NCBI RefSeq assembly: GCF_009026145.1
Contig: NZ_WBUE01000008.1
Coordinates: 62,001 to 126,000, forward strand
Reading direction: 5' to 3'
DNA: 64,000 nt
From: Hyphomicrobium sp.
GTDB lineage: Bacteria; Pseudomonadota; Alphaproteobacteria; Rhizobiales; Hyphomicrobiaceae
The translations under genes and the position numbers were made by a program. Below are positions 27,318 through 34,603 of the stretch, piece by piece (within the stretch, counting starts at the first letter, position 1; each line of letters begins with the position of its first letter). The notes below the pieces were generated by a model. It saw nothing but the letters and a program-made list of their open reading frames with translations, made no database searches and was not told the DNA's origin.

Positions 27318-28144
27318 GTACGCCCCACGAGCCTGCGGCGACCGACTGGCGCGACGTGCACGGGCCGCTCGACATCATCGGCGACGTGCACGGTTGCGCC
27401 GACGAGCTGGTCGAACTGCTGCATGCGCTCGGCTACACCGTGCGGCTCGAAGGTACCGGCGATAGTCGGAGTACTGTCGCGACGACACCGAGAGCGCGAC
27501 GGGCATTCTTCGTCGGCGATCTCGTCGACCGCGGCCCCAACGCGCCGGACGTGCTGCGCATCGTCATGGACATGGTGGAGCGCGGGCAGGCCCTGTCGAT
27601 CGTCGGCAACCACGACGACAAGTTCGTGCGCTGGCTGAAAGGCCGCGACGTCAAGATCGCGCACGGGCTGGAGCGCACCATCGCGCAGCTCGACGGCGAG
27701 GGCGAGGCGATCAGGACGCGCGCGCTTGCCTTCCTCGATGAGCTGCCAAGCCACGCCCTCCTCGATGACGGCCACCTCGCGGTCGCGCATGCCGGCATCC
27801 GCGAGAGCATGCTGGGCAAGCGCTTTCGGCGCGCCCACGACTTCGGCCTGTACGGCGACAGCTCGGGGCGTCTGGCAGCGGACGGGCTGCCTGAGCGGTT
27901 CAATTGGGCGGCGGAGTATCGCGGCAAGACCGCCATCGTCTACGGCCACACGCCCGTCGCCGAGCCGGAGTGGCTGAACAATACGCTGTGCATCGATACG
28001 GGGTGCGTATTCGGCGGACGGCTGACGGCCTTGCGCTGGCCGGAGCGCGAGATCATCTCGGTGACGACCAAGCAAACCTATGCCGACCTCAAGCGCGAGT
28101 TTGGGTTGCCACCGCCACGCCCGCCCGGCCAGGCCAAGCGCTAG
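27314..28144 (+). CDS. Calcineurin-like metallophosphoesterase (PrpE/ApaH-like)
   Basis: 276 residues from a GTG at 27314 that overlaps the glcF stop. The five metallophosphatase blocks are present in order: DIIGDVHGC, VGDLVDRGP, IVGNHDDK, VAHAGI and VYGHTPV. The overall form resembles bis(5-nucleosyl)-tetraphosphatase PrpE or bacterial PP2A-like phosphatases. Coupling to glcF suggests co-expression, but a functional link to glycolate is not evident. A weak stem (AAGC/GCTT) followed by a T run after the stop may act as terminator. Confidence 0.87.
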   Translation: MSTPHEPAATDWRDVHGPLDIIGDVHGCADELVELLHALGYTVRLEGTGDSRSTVATTPRARRAFFVGDLVDRGPNAPDVLRIVMDMVERGQALSIVGNHDDKFVRWLKGRDVKIAHGLERTIAQLDGEGEAIRTRALAFLDELPSHALLDDGHLAVAHAGIRESMLGKRFRRAHDFGLYGDSSGRLAADGLPERFNWAAEYRGKTAIVYGHTPVAEPEWLNNTLCIDTGCVFGGRLTALRWPEREIISVTTKQTYADLKREFGLPPPRPPGQAKR

Positions 28145-28166
28145 AGCTTCTTTTTTGCTTTTGCTT

Positions 28167-28340
28167 TACCCGCCCCCTCACCCGGAAGCTCGTCCATGCG
28201 GAGCATGGCTTCGCCATGACGGGAAGAGGCCAAGGGATATCGCCCGCTTCTAACCTTTCCCCAGTGGGGAGAGGGCGCGCAAAATCGCGCTGCAGGCGCG
28301 ATGAGCGCGGGTGCGGGGGCAAGGTCGGGTTGCGGTTGCC
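28167..28340. repeat. Dispersed repeat cluster before hisS (family C copy and degenerate family B)
   Basis: Between the phosphatase and hisS. A 32-bp family C copy at 28192-28223 contains the hairpin CATGGC-TTC-GCCATG; it matches 51206-51237 at 30 of 32 positions. Around it are degenerate family B pieces: CCCCCTCACCC near 28174 and TTTCCCCAGTGGGGAGAGGG at 28258-28277. No coding capacity seen in 28145-28403. Confidence 0.75.
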
Positions 28341-28403
28341 GGAACATGACAATCCGTTATAAGGCAGCACCCTGCGCAACCCCGCGCCGAGCCAAGCACA
28401 TCC

Positions 28404-29897
28404 ATGAGCAAGACGAACAAAGACGCGCGGCCCACCCCGCGCCTGCCGCGCGGGCTTCGCGACATCGAGGCGGCCGAGCTGCGCCAGCAGCAGGCGATGC
28501 TAGTCAAGATCCGCGAAGTCTACGAGCGCTACGGCTTCGAGCCGCTCGAGACGCCCGCGTTCGAATATACCGATGCGCTCGGCAAGTTCCTGCCCGACCA
28601 GGACCGCCCGAACGAGGGCGTGTTTTCGCTGCAAGATGAAGACGAGCAGTGGATGAGCCTGCGCTATGACCTGACGGCGCCGCTCGCCCGCTACGTGGCG
28701 CAGAACTATCAGTTCCTGCCCAAGCCCTTTCGCCGCTACGCGGTTGGCCCCGTGTGGCGCAACGAGAAGCCGGGGCCGGGGCGCTTTCGCCAGTTCATGC
28801 AGTTCGACGCCGATACGGTGGGCGCCGAGAGCGTCGCCGCGGATGCGGAGATGTGCATGCTCGCCGCCGACACGCTGGAGGCGCTCGGCATCAAGCGCGG
28901 CGACTATGTGATCAAGGTCAACAACCGGAAACTTCTCGATGGTGTGCTGTGGAGCTTGGGGCTCGACTACACCGACGCGGCGCGCCATGCGGCGATTTTC
29001 CGTGCGCTCGACAAGTTCGACCGGCTGGGAATGGACGGGGTGAAGCTCTTGCTCGGCAAGGGGCGCAAGGACGAGTCGGGTGATTTCACGCCGGGGGCCG
29101 AGCTCACGGCAAAGCAGATCGAAAGCGTCACTGTTTTCATGCTGTCGTGGGATGACATCCGCGCCAATACGATCAAGCGCCTGGAGGGCTTCTTCTCCAA
29201 CGACAATGAGGTTGGTCAACAGGGCCTGGAGGAGCTGCGCACGATCGACGCGCTCCTTGCACAGGCGGGCTACGAGCATGACCGCATTGTATTTGACGGC
29301 ACCGTGGTGCGAGGTCTCGACTACTATACTGGGCCCGTCTTCGAGACGGATCTGACGATGACGATCTTGGACGACGAGGGGCGTCCGGTGCGCTTCGGCT
29401 CGGTGGGCTCGGGTGGGCGTTACGATGGTCTCGTCGCCCGCTTCACCGGCCAGAAGGTGCCGGCCACCGGCTTCTCCATCGGCGTCTCGCGCCTGCAGGC
29501 AGCACTCGCGGCGCTCCACAAGGACAAGGCGCCGGTCGCGGAAGGCCCCGTCATCGTCACGGTCATGGAGAAGGAGCGCATTGCCGACTACCAGAAGTTG
29601 GTGCAGGCGCTGCGCGCGGCAAATATTCGCGCCGAGCTTTATCTCGGCAATCCCAAGAAGTTCGGCAAGCAGCTCGAGTACGCGGATAAGCGCGGCTCAC
29701 CCTGCGTCGTCATCCAGGGCTCGGACGAGCGCGCCAAGGGCGAGGTTACCCTGAAGGACCTCGTCGAGGGCGCCAAGGCCGCCGCCGCCATCAAGGACAA
29801 CAGGGAGTGGAAGGAGCAGCGCCCGGCGCAGGTCTCCGTCAAGGAGGCCGACCTCGTCGCCGAGGTGAAGAAGATCCTCGCCCGCCATGCGGGCTGA
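28404..29897 (+). CDS. hisS: Histidine-tRNA ligase
   Basis: Class II aminoacyl-tRNA synthetase charging tRNA-His. 497 residues, start ATG at 28404. Motif 1 region [13 protein letters not shown] and [20 protein letters not shown]; motif 2 [32 protein letters not shown]; histidine loop [13 protein letters not shown]; motif 3 [11 protein letters not shown] and [10 protein letters not shown]-terminal anticodon-binding domain from about residue 395. Length fits the long alphaproteobacterial form. Dispersed repeats lie on both sides. Confidence 0.95.
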   Translation: MSKTNKDARPTPRLPRGLRDIEAAELRQQQAMLVKIREVYERYGFEPLETPAFEYTDALGKFLPDQDRPNEGVFSLQDEDEQWMSLRYDLTAPLARYVAQNYQFLPKPFRRYAVGPVWRNEKPGPGRFRQFMQFDADTVGAESVAADAEMCMLAADTLEALGIKRGDYVIKVNNRKLLDGVLWSLGLDYTDAARHAAIFRALDKFDRLGMDGVKLLLGKGRKDESGDFTPGAELTAKQIESVTVFMLSWDDIRANTIKRLEGFFSNDNEVGQQGLEELRTIDALLAQAGYEHDRIVFDGTVVRGLDYYTGPVFETDLTMTILDDEGRPVRFGSVGSGGRYDGLVARFTGQKVPATGFSIGVSRLQAALAALHKDKAPVAEGPVIVTVMEKERIADYQKLVQALRAANIRAELYLGNPKKFGKQLEYADKRGSPCVVIQGSDERAKGEVTLKDLVEGAKAAAAIKDNREWKEQRPAQVSVKEADLVAEVKKILARHAG

Positions 29898-29911
29898 CGC
29901 CCCCTCAACGT

Positions 29912-29941
29912 GTCATCCTCGGGACAAGCCCGGAGGATGAC
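29912..29941 (+). terminator. Hairpin after hisS, possible terminator or dispersed repeat
   Basis: Stem arms GTCATCCTC and the matching GGATGAC, with an inner CGGG/CCCG pairing, lie 15 bp after the hisS stop. No T run follows, so it may be a dispersed REP-like hairpin and not a classical intrinsic terminator. Confidence 0.5.
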
Positions 29942-30099
29942 GGTGGAGAGAGCGCGATCGCCTCGCCCCACGTTGGCCGGCATGATAGCGCAATCTGCCT
30001 GCGGCCCATGACGGATTGCGAGCACGGTTTCGCAGGGATTTGATCCGGGGCGGATGGGCCGCTAGGGTCAACGCAAATCCGCGGCAGCCAAATTCAGAC

Positions 30100-31065
30100 A
30101 TGCACGCCAATCCGTCCTCACCGACCAGCGCCCATCGCGTTGCAGATGCGCCCCACGACAACTGGGCCGACCGCTACGCGCCCGAATCGATGCGCCCCTA
30201 CCTGCATCTGGCACGCCTCGACCGCCCGATCGGCTTCTGGCTGCTGCTGCTGCCCTGCTGGTGGTCGGTGGGCCTGGCCGACGTCACCTTGAACCAGCCC
30301 TACCCGAACCCGTGGATGCTGACCCTGTTCGCGCTCGGCGCCCTCCTGATGCGTGCCGCCGGCTGCGCCTATAACGACTACGTCGACCGCGACTACGACG
30401 CGCGCTCGGCGCGCACCGCGAGCCGGCCAATCCCCTCCGGCCAGGTGACGCCAGCCGAGGCGCTGGCCTTCGCCGGCATCTGCGCCCTCGGCGGCTTGCT
30501 GGTGCTGGTGCAGTTCAACGCTTTCACCATCAAGCTCGGCGCCGCCTCGCTCATCCTCGTCGGCATCTACCCGTTTCTGAAGCGTTTCACCTACTGGCCA
30601 CAGCTCGTCCTGGGGCTGGCCTTCAACTGGGGCGCGCTCGTCGGCTGGAGCGCGGTCATGGGCTCGATCGGCATTCCGGCGCTCTTGCTCTATGCCGGCT
30701 CGGTGCTGTGGACCATGGGATACGACACCATCTACGCCCACCAAGATCGCGAGGACGACCTGTTGCTCGGGCTACGCTCCACCGCCATCCGCTTCGGCGA
30801 CAACACCATGACCTGGGTGGGAGCCTTCTATGCCGGCGCCATCGTGCTGTGGCTGCTCGCCGGCTACCTCGCCGGCACGCACCTGATCTACTTCATGGCC
30901 GTCGTGCTCGCCTCGCTGCAGATGGCCTGGCAGGTGACGACGCTCGACACGAGCGATGCGCGCAACTGCCTGCGCCGCTTCCGCTCCAATCGCGATGTGG
31001 GGCTCGTTATCTTCCTCGGCCTCGCCGCCGACATGATCCTGTCGCGCATGGCCGGGCTCAGCTAG
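30100..31065 (+). CDS. ubiA: 4-hydroxybenzoate polyprenyltransferase
   Basis: Membrane prenyltransferase of ubiquinone synthesis, 321 residues from the ATG at 30100. About eight or nine hydrophobic helices. First Asp-rich motif YNDYVDRDYDARSARTASRP; second Asp-rich motif YAHQDREDDLLLGLRSTAIRFG. Both match UbiA enzymes that bind Mg-diphosphate. The TAG stop codon is part of the CTAG that opens repeat A2. A frame open to 30016 is not preferred because the added sequence has no family similarity. Confidence 0.93.
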   Translation: MHANPSSPTSAHRVADAPHDNWADRYAPESMRPYLHLARLDRPIGFWLLLLPCWWSVGLADVTLNQPYPNPWMLTLFALGALLMRAAGCAYNDYVDRDYDARSARTASRPIPSGQVTPAEALAFAGICALGGLLVLVQFNAFTIKLGAASLILVGIYPFLKRFTYWPQLVLGLAFNWGALVGWSAVMGSIGIPALLLYAGSVLWTMGYDTIYAHQDREDDLLLGLRSTAIRFGDNTMTWVGAFYAGAIVLWLLAGYLAGTHLIYFMAVVLASLQMAWQVTTLDTSDARNCLRRFRSNRDVGLVIFLGLAADMILSRMAGLS

Positions 31066-31203
31066 TGTAATGATCGAGAAATTCGCCATCATCAATGGCG
31101 AGGTGTCGAGCGAATTTCTCGATCTGAATCACGCTAGGTAATTCCGGAAGCTCGCTCCCGGCCCAGCCGCGAGCTCTGGCGAGCTTCGGAATGGGGACAC
31201 TAG
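31062..31203. repeat. Composite palindromic repeat, family A, copy A2
   Basis: Unit 1 (31062-31137): left arm CTAGTGTAATGATCGAGAAA and right arm ATTTCTCGATCTGAATCACG. Unit 2 (about 31138-31203) has arms built on TTCCGGAAGCTCGC and GGCGAGCTTCGGAAT and ends GGGACACTAG; its left CTAGTGTCC boundary is degenerate. The first CTAG supplies the ubiA stop. Unit 2 closely resembles unit 2 of copy A3. Confidence 0.85.
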
Positions 31204-31227
31204 TGGCGTGGGACGGCCGTTAAGCAA

Positions 31228-31263
31228 TTCCGGCTTGAACCCGTGCCGAGGTTCAAGCCGGAA
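31228..31263. terminator. Perfect 14-bp hairpin downstream of ubiA
   Basis: Arms TTCCGGCTTGAACC and GGTTCAAGCCGGAA are perfectly complementary around the 8-nt loop CGTGCCGA. It lies between repeat A2 and the DUF4170 gene. No T run follows. It may be a bidirectional terminator, an RNA stability element or part of another repeat. The remaining 31264-31439 shows no gene. Confidence 0.55.
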
Positions 31264-31439
31264 CTGGAGAGCCTCACCGTTGTCTTCAGAGCAGCCGTCT
31301 GGGTGCGACCATTCACACAGAATGCCACATCCGGCTTCCTGCCGGCTTAAGAGATAGCGTAAATTCGCCGTAACTGTGCGGCCTGTTCCGGCTGCCGACC
31401 GCCACTTTCTGACCTAATCCTGCCGAGGGACCTCCTTTT

Positions 31440-31697
31440 ATGAGCGACAAGACGACAACACCGAAGCAATTGCTGCACCTCGTCTTCGGTGGCGAGCTGA
31501 CGTCGCTCGACGGTGTAGAGTTCCGCGATCTCGAGGACCTCGACATCGTCGGCATCTATCCCAACTACGGCGAAGCCTATGCCGCCTGGAAGGCCGCCGC
31601 CCAGCGTACCGTCGACAACGCCATGATGCGCTACTTCGTCGTCCACATGCACCGCCTCCTGGAGCCGGACGAGCAGCACGCCAAGGCGTCGTCGTGA
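31440..31697 (+). CDS. DUF4170 domain protein
   Basis: 85 residues, start ATG at 31440. Sequence LHLVFGGELTSLDGVEFRDL, DIVGIYPNYGEAYAAWKAAAQRTVD and MRYFVVHMHRLLEP corresponds to DUF4170, a small family common in Hyphomicrobiales next to an MsbA-like ABC exporter, as here. The last four bases overlap the exporter start (GTGA), indicating coupling. Function unknown; position suggests a role in lipid or Kdo export. Confidence 0.87.
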   Translation: MSDKTTTPKQLLHLVFGGELTSLDGVEFRDLEDLDIVGIYPNYGEAYAAWKAAAQRTVDNAMMRYFVVHMHRLLEPDEQHAKASS

Positions 31698-33508
31698 GCC
31701 TGGCGCCAACCGCGCCGCGCAAGGCAGCCGCTGGCGCACTCGCCTTGAGCGAGCGTCAGCGGGGGCTGCTCAAGCGCTTCCTGCGCGAGTGGATCTTTCC
31801 GCGCTGGCGCCAGCTCATTATCGCCTTGATCCTCACTGGCCTTCTGGCTGCCGTCACCGGCGCCTACCCGATGATCATCAAGGCGTCCTTCGACATGCTG
31901 ATGAAGGACCAGACCGGCACGCTGCACTACGTGCTGGCGGCGATCGTCGGCGCCACCATGTTGCGCAGCCTGCTGCTGTACGCGCAGACGGTGGAGATAA
32001 ACCGCATCGTCATGCGCCTGACGACGGACATGCAGCGGGTCGGCTTCGCCCATCTCATGACCTCGGATTTCGCCCGCCTGTCGCGCGAGACGCCGGGGCG
32101 CCTCGTCTCCAAGCTCACCAACGACATCGGCTTCGTGCAAACGGCCGTGCAGGCGGCCCTCAATACGGCCGTCCGCGACACGCTTCTGATCGTCGCGCTC
32201 GTCGCCTCGATGATCTATCTCGACTGGGTGATGTCGCTGATCGTGCTGTGCGTCTATCCGCTCGCGGCGCTGCCCGTCGCCAGCCTCAGCAAGAAGCTGC
32301 GCCGCGTCGCCAAGCAGACGCAGGACGAGCTCGGCGGCATGACCTCGCTCTTGACCGAGAAGCTGTCGGGCGCCCGGCTCATCAAGTCATTCCGACTAGA
32401 GGACTACGCGTCCGACCGCCTCAACAAGAGCTTCGAGCACGTCTACAAGCTACGCATGAAGGCGGTGATGAACCGCGCCCGGATCGATCCGGTGCTCGAG
32501 GCGCTCGGCGGCATCGCCATCGCCGGCGTCATCGCGCTGGCCTACTGGCGCATCGCCAGCGGCATCTCGACCGTCGGCGACTTCATGGGCTTCGTCACCG
32601 CGCTGCTGATGGCCTCGCAGCCCATTCGCGCCCTCGGCAGCCTGTCGGGCCGCATCAACGAGGGGCTCGCCGCGGTGGAGAGCTTTTATGAGCTCGTCGA
32701 CGAAAAGCCGCGTGTCGTCGACAAGCCCGGCGCCAAGCCGCTCGCCGTCAACAACGCGACGATCCGCTTCGAGCACGTCGGCTTCGCCTATGACGGCAGC
32801 GGCGTGCAGGCCATCTCGAACTTTTCGCTTGTCGTGCCCGGTGGCCGCACGGTGGCCCTCGTCGGCCGCTCCGGCGCCGGCAAATCGACGGTGCTCAACC
32901 TCGTACCCCGGCTATTCGACGTCGAGGAAGGCCGCATCACCATCGACGGCCAAGACATACGCGACGTCACGCTCGCCTCGTTGCGCGACGCCATCTCGAT
33001 CGTCTCGCAGGACGTGACGCTGTTCGACGACACCATCGGCGCCAACATCGCTCTCGGCCGCCTTGGCGCCCCGCAGGCCTCGATCGTCGCGGCGGCGCAG
33101 GCGGCGGCGGCCCACGAATTCATCCTAGCCCAGCCGCAGGGCTACGCCACTGAGATCGGCGATCGCGGCCTGCGCTTATCGGGCGGTCAGCGCCAGCGGC
33201 TGGCGCTCGCCCGCGCTATCCTCAAGGATGCGCCGATTCTGCTGCTCGATGAGGCGACCAGCGCGCTCGATACCGAATCGGAGCGGCTGGTGCAGGAAGC
33301 CCTGGCGCGCTTCACCAAGAACCGAACCACGCTCGTCATCGCCCACCGGCTTTCGACCGTGCAGAACGCCGACCTCATCTGCGTCATGGATGAGGGCACG
33401 ATCGTGGAGACCGGGACCCACCTTGAGCTGCTCGCGGCGGACAGCCATTACGCGCGGCTGGTGCGCTCGCAGGCCCTGGTCGCGGCCCCCGCCCCACAAG
33501 TCATGTGA
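31694..33508 (+). CDS. MsbA-like ABC exporter (lipid A export type)
   Basis: Half-size ABC transporter with fused membrane and ATPase domains, 604 residues from a GTG at 31694. Six membrane helices (about 35-330) precede the nucleotide-binding domain: Walker A GRSGAGKST, signature LSGGQRQRLALARAIL, Walker B ILLLDEATSALD and the switch His in LVIAHRLSTVQNADLI. It resembles MsbA flippases for lipid A core. Its setting before waaA and lpxK fits this. Substrate not proven by sequence. Confidence 0.9.
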   Translation: MSLAPTAPRKAAAGALALSERQRGLLKRFLREWIFPRWRQLIIALILTGLLAAVTGAYPMIIKASFDMLMKDQTGTLHYVLAAIVGATMLRSLLLYAQTVEINRIVMRLTTDMQRVGFAHLMTSDFARLSRETPGRLVSKLTNDIGFVQTAVQAALNTAVRDTLLIVALVASMIYLDWVMSLIVLCVYPLAALPVASLSKKLRRVAKQTQDELGGMTSLLTEKLSGARLIKSFRLEDYASDRLNKSFEHVYKLRMKAVMNRARIDPVLEALGGIAIAGVIALAYWRIASGISTVGDFMGFVTALLMASQPIRALGSLSGRINEGLAAVESFYELVDEKPRVVDKPGAKPLAVNNATIRFEHVGFAYDGSGVQAISNFSLVVPGGRTVALVGRSGAGKSTVLNLVPRLFDVEEGRITIDGQDIRDVTLASLRDAISIVSQDVTLFDDTIGANIALGRLGAPQASIVAAAQAAAAHEFILAQPQGYATEIGDRGLRLSGGQRQRLALARAILKDAPILLLDEATSALDTESERLVQEALARFTKNRTTLVIAHRLSTVQNADLICVMDEGTIVETGTHLELLAADSHYARLVRSQALVAAPAPQVM

Positions 33509-33518
33509 GCGGCGAGCG

Positions 33519-34256
33519 CTACTCGCGGCGCAGCACGCTGTCGACGATGCGGTTGGCCCAGCCCTTGGAGCGAAAGGTGCGCTTCAGCTCGTCCGGGTCA
33601 TAGACCGTATCGACCCACTCGAAGAACGGCATCGGACGCACGGCATTGTCGGCGAGATAGCGCTCGAAGAAATAGTCGAGGATGCCGGTGTGCGCCTGGC
33701 GGATGTGGCCGTACTTTATGGACAGCTCCTTCTTGGCCTCGCGCAGCGGCACACCCTCGTGCAGGTAGCGATAGAGCACGCTCATCAGTCCGGCCCGGTC
33801 GGCGCCCGACTTGCAGTGCATCAGCACCGGATATTCGACCTCCTCGAACAGACGCTTGGCGCCCTTGAGCTCCTCGCGCGTCGGTGCCGCCCGCGAGCGG
33901 ATCTGGTAGTTGACGAGCTTCAAGCCATGGCGCTCGCAGGCGCGGCGCTCGAGCCAGTAGCTGCCGCAGTCGCGCGCGCCGCGCAGGTTCACGACGGTGC
34001 GGATGCCCGCCCTGGCGAAGTGACGGATCTGGTGCGGGGCGGGTTGTGCCGAGCGCCAGGCCTTGGCCGACATCCTGTGGCTGTTGCAATAGATGAGGCG
34101 CAGGATGCCATGGTCGACGAACAGCATGTCGAGATATAATGCGGGCGGTCCCGCGGCGCGGCGCAGCCAAGGCGGCAGCGAGCGCGCGGCCCGCTGGCGA
34201 AGGCTGCGTCCAACGCGCCGCCAAGAGCGCTTTGCCCGCTTCACCAATCCGGCCAT
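33519..34256 (-). CDS. Dual-specificity/tyrosine phosphatase-like protein
   Basis: 245 residues. A DSP-type phosphatase signature VLMHCKSGADRAGLMS gives catalytic Cys148 and Arg154 (HC-x5-R). The region before it (AQPAPHQIRHFARAGIRTVVNLRG) is typical of bacterial DSPc proteins. The N-terminal 40 residues are strongly basic with little hydrophobicity. It is transcribed against the lipid A cluster between msbA-like and waaA. Homologues near lipid genes may act on lipid or protein phosphates; the substrate is unknown. Confidence 0.86.
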   Translation of the reverse strand: MAGLVKRAKRSWRRVGRSLRQRAARSLPPWLRRAAGPPALYLDMLFVDHGILRLIYCNSHRMSAKAWRSAQPAPHQIRHFARAGIRTVVNLRGARDCGSYWLERRACERHGLKLVNYQIRSRAAPTREELKGAKRLFEEVEYPVLMHCKSGADRAGLMSVLYRYLHEGVPLREAKKELSIKYGHIRQAHTGILDYFFERYLADNAVRPMPFFEWVDTVYDPDELKRTFRSKGWANRIVDSVLRRE

Positions 34257-34433
34257 TAAAGTCCGCTGATTTCGAGGGTTAGGGGCGCGGGCCGCGAAAT
34301 GGGCGGCCGCCGAAGTTGACGGTGTGTGCCCGAACGTCCCAGTTTGCCATCGCTAAATATTCGCTATAGGAACCAGCTGCAAGTGGTTCGCGCAGAACCG
34401 CTTGCTCGATGAGGCGATCTGGCGCCGAGGCAC

Positions 34434-34600
34434 CTAGTGTGATGATCGAGAAATACGCCATCATAAGAGGTAAGGTGGCGAGCAAATTTCTCGATCTCAA
34501 TCAAACTAGCAAGCTTAGGATTCTAGTGTCCCCTATGCTTCCGAAGCTCGCTCCAGACCCCAGCCGCAAGCTCCGGCGAGCTTCGGAATCGGGACACTAG
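34434..34600. repeat. Composite palindromic repeat, family A, copy A3
   Basis: Unit 1 (34434-34509): CTAGTGTGATGATCGAGAAA to ATTTCTCGATCTCAATCAAACTAG-type right arm. Unit 2 (34523-34600): CTAGTGTCCCC, arms on TTCCGAAGCTCGC and GGCGAGCTTCGGAA, ending GGGACACTAG. Its last base is only 3 bp before the ATG of the DUF374-waaA gene, so the start region of that gene lies within the repeat. The rest of 34257-34433 shows no gene. Confidence 0.87.
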
Positions 34601-34603
34601 AGG

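Noticed and set aside
25783-34510. Short peptides beginning MIEK encoded in the unit 1 arms of all family A copies (for example 31070-31138 and 34442-34510).
   Set aside because: Similarity follows from the conserved palindrome arms; loop sequence and length vary, there is no ribosome site, and the reverse strand reads equally well.
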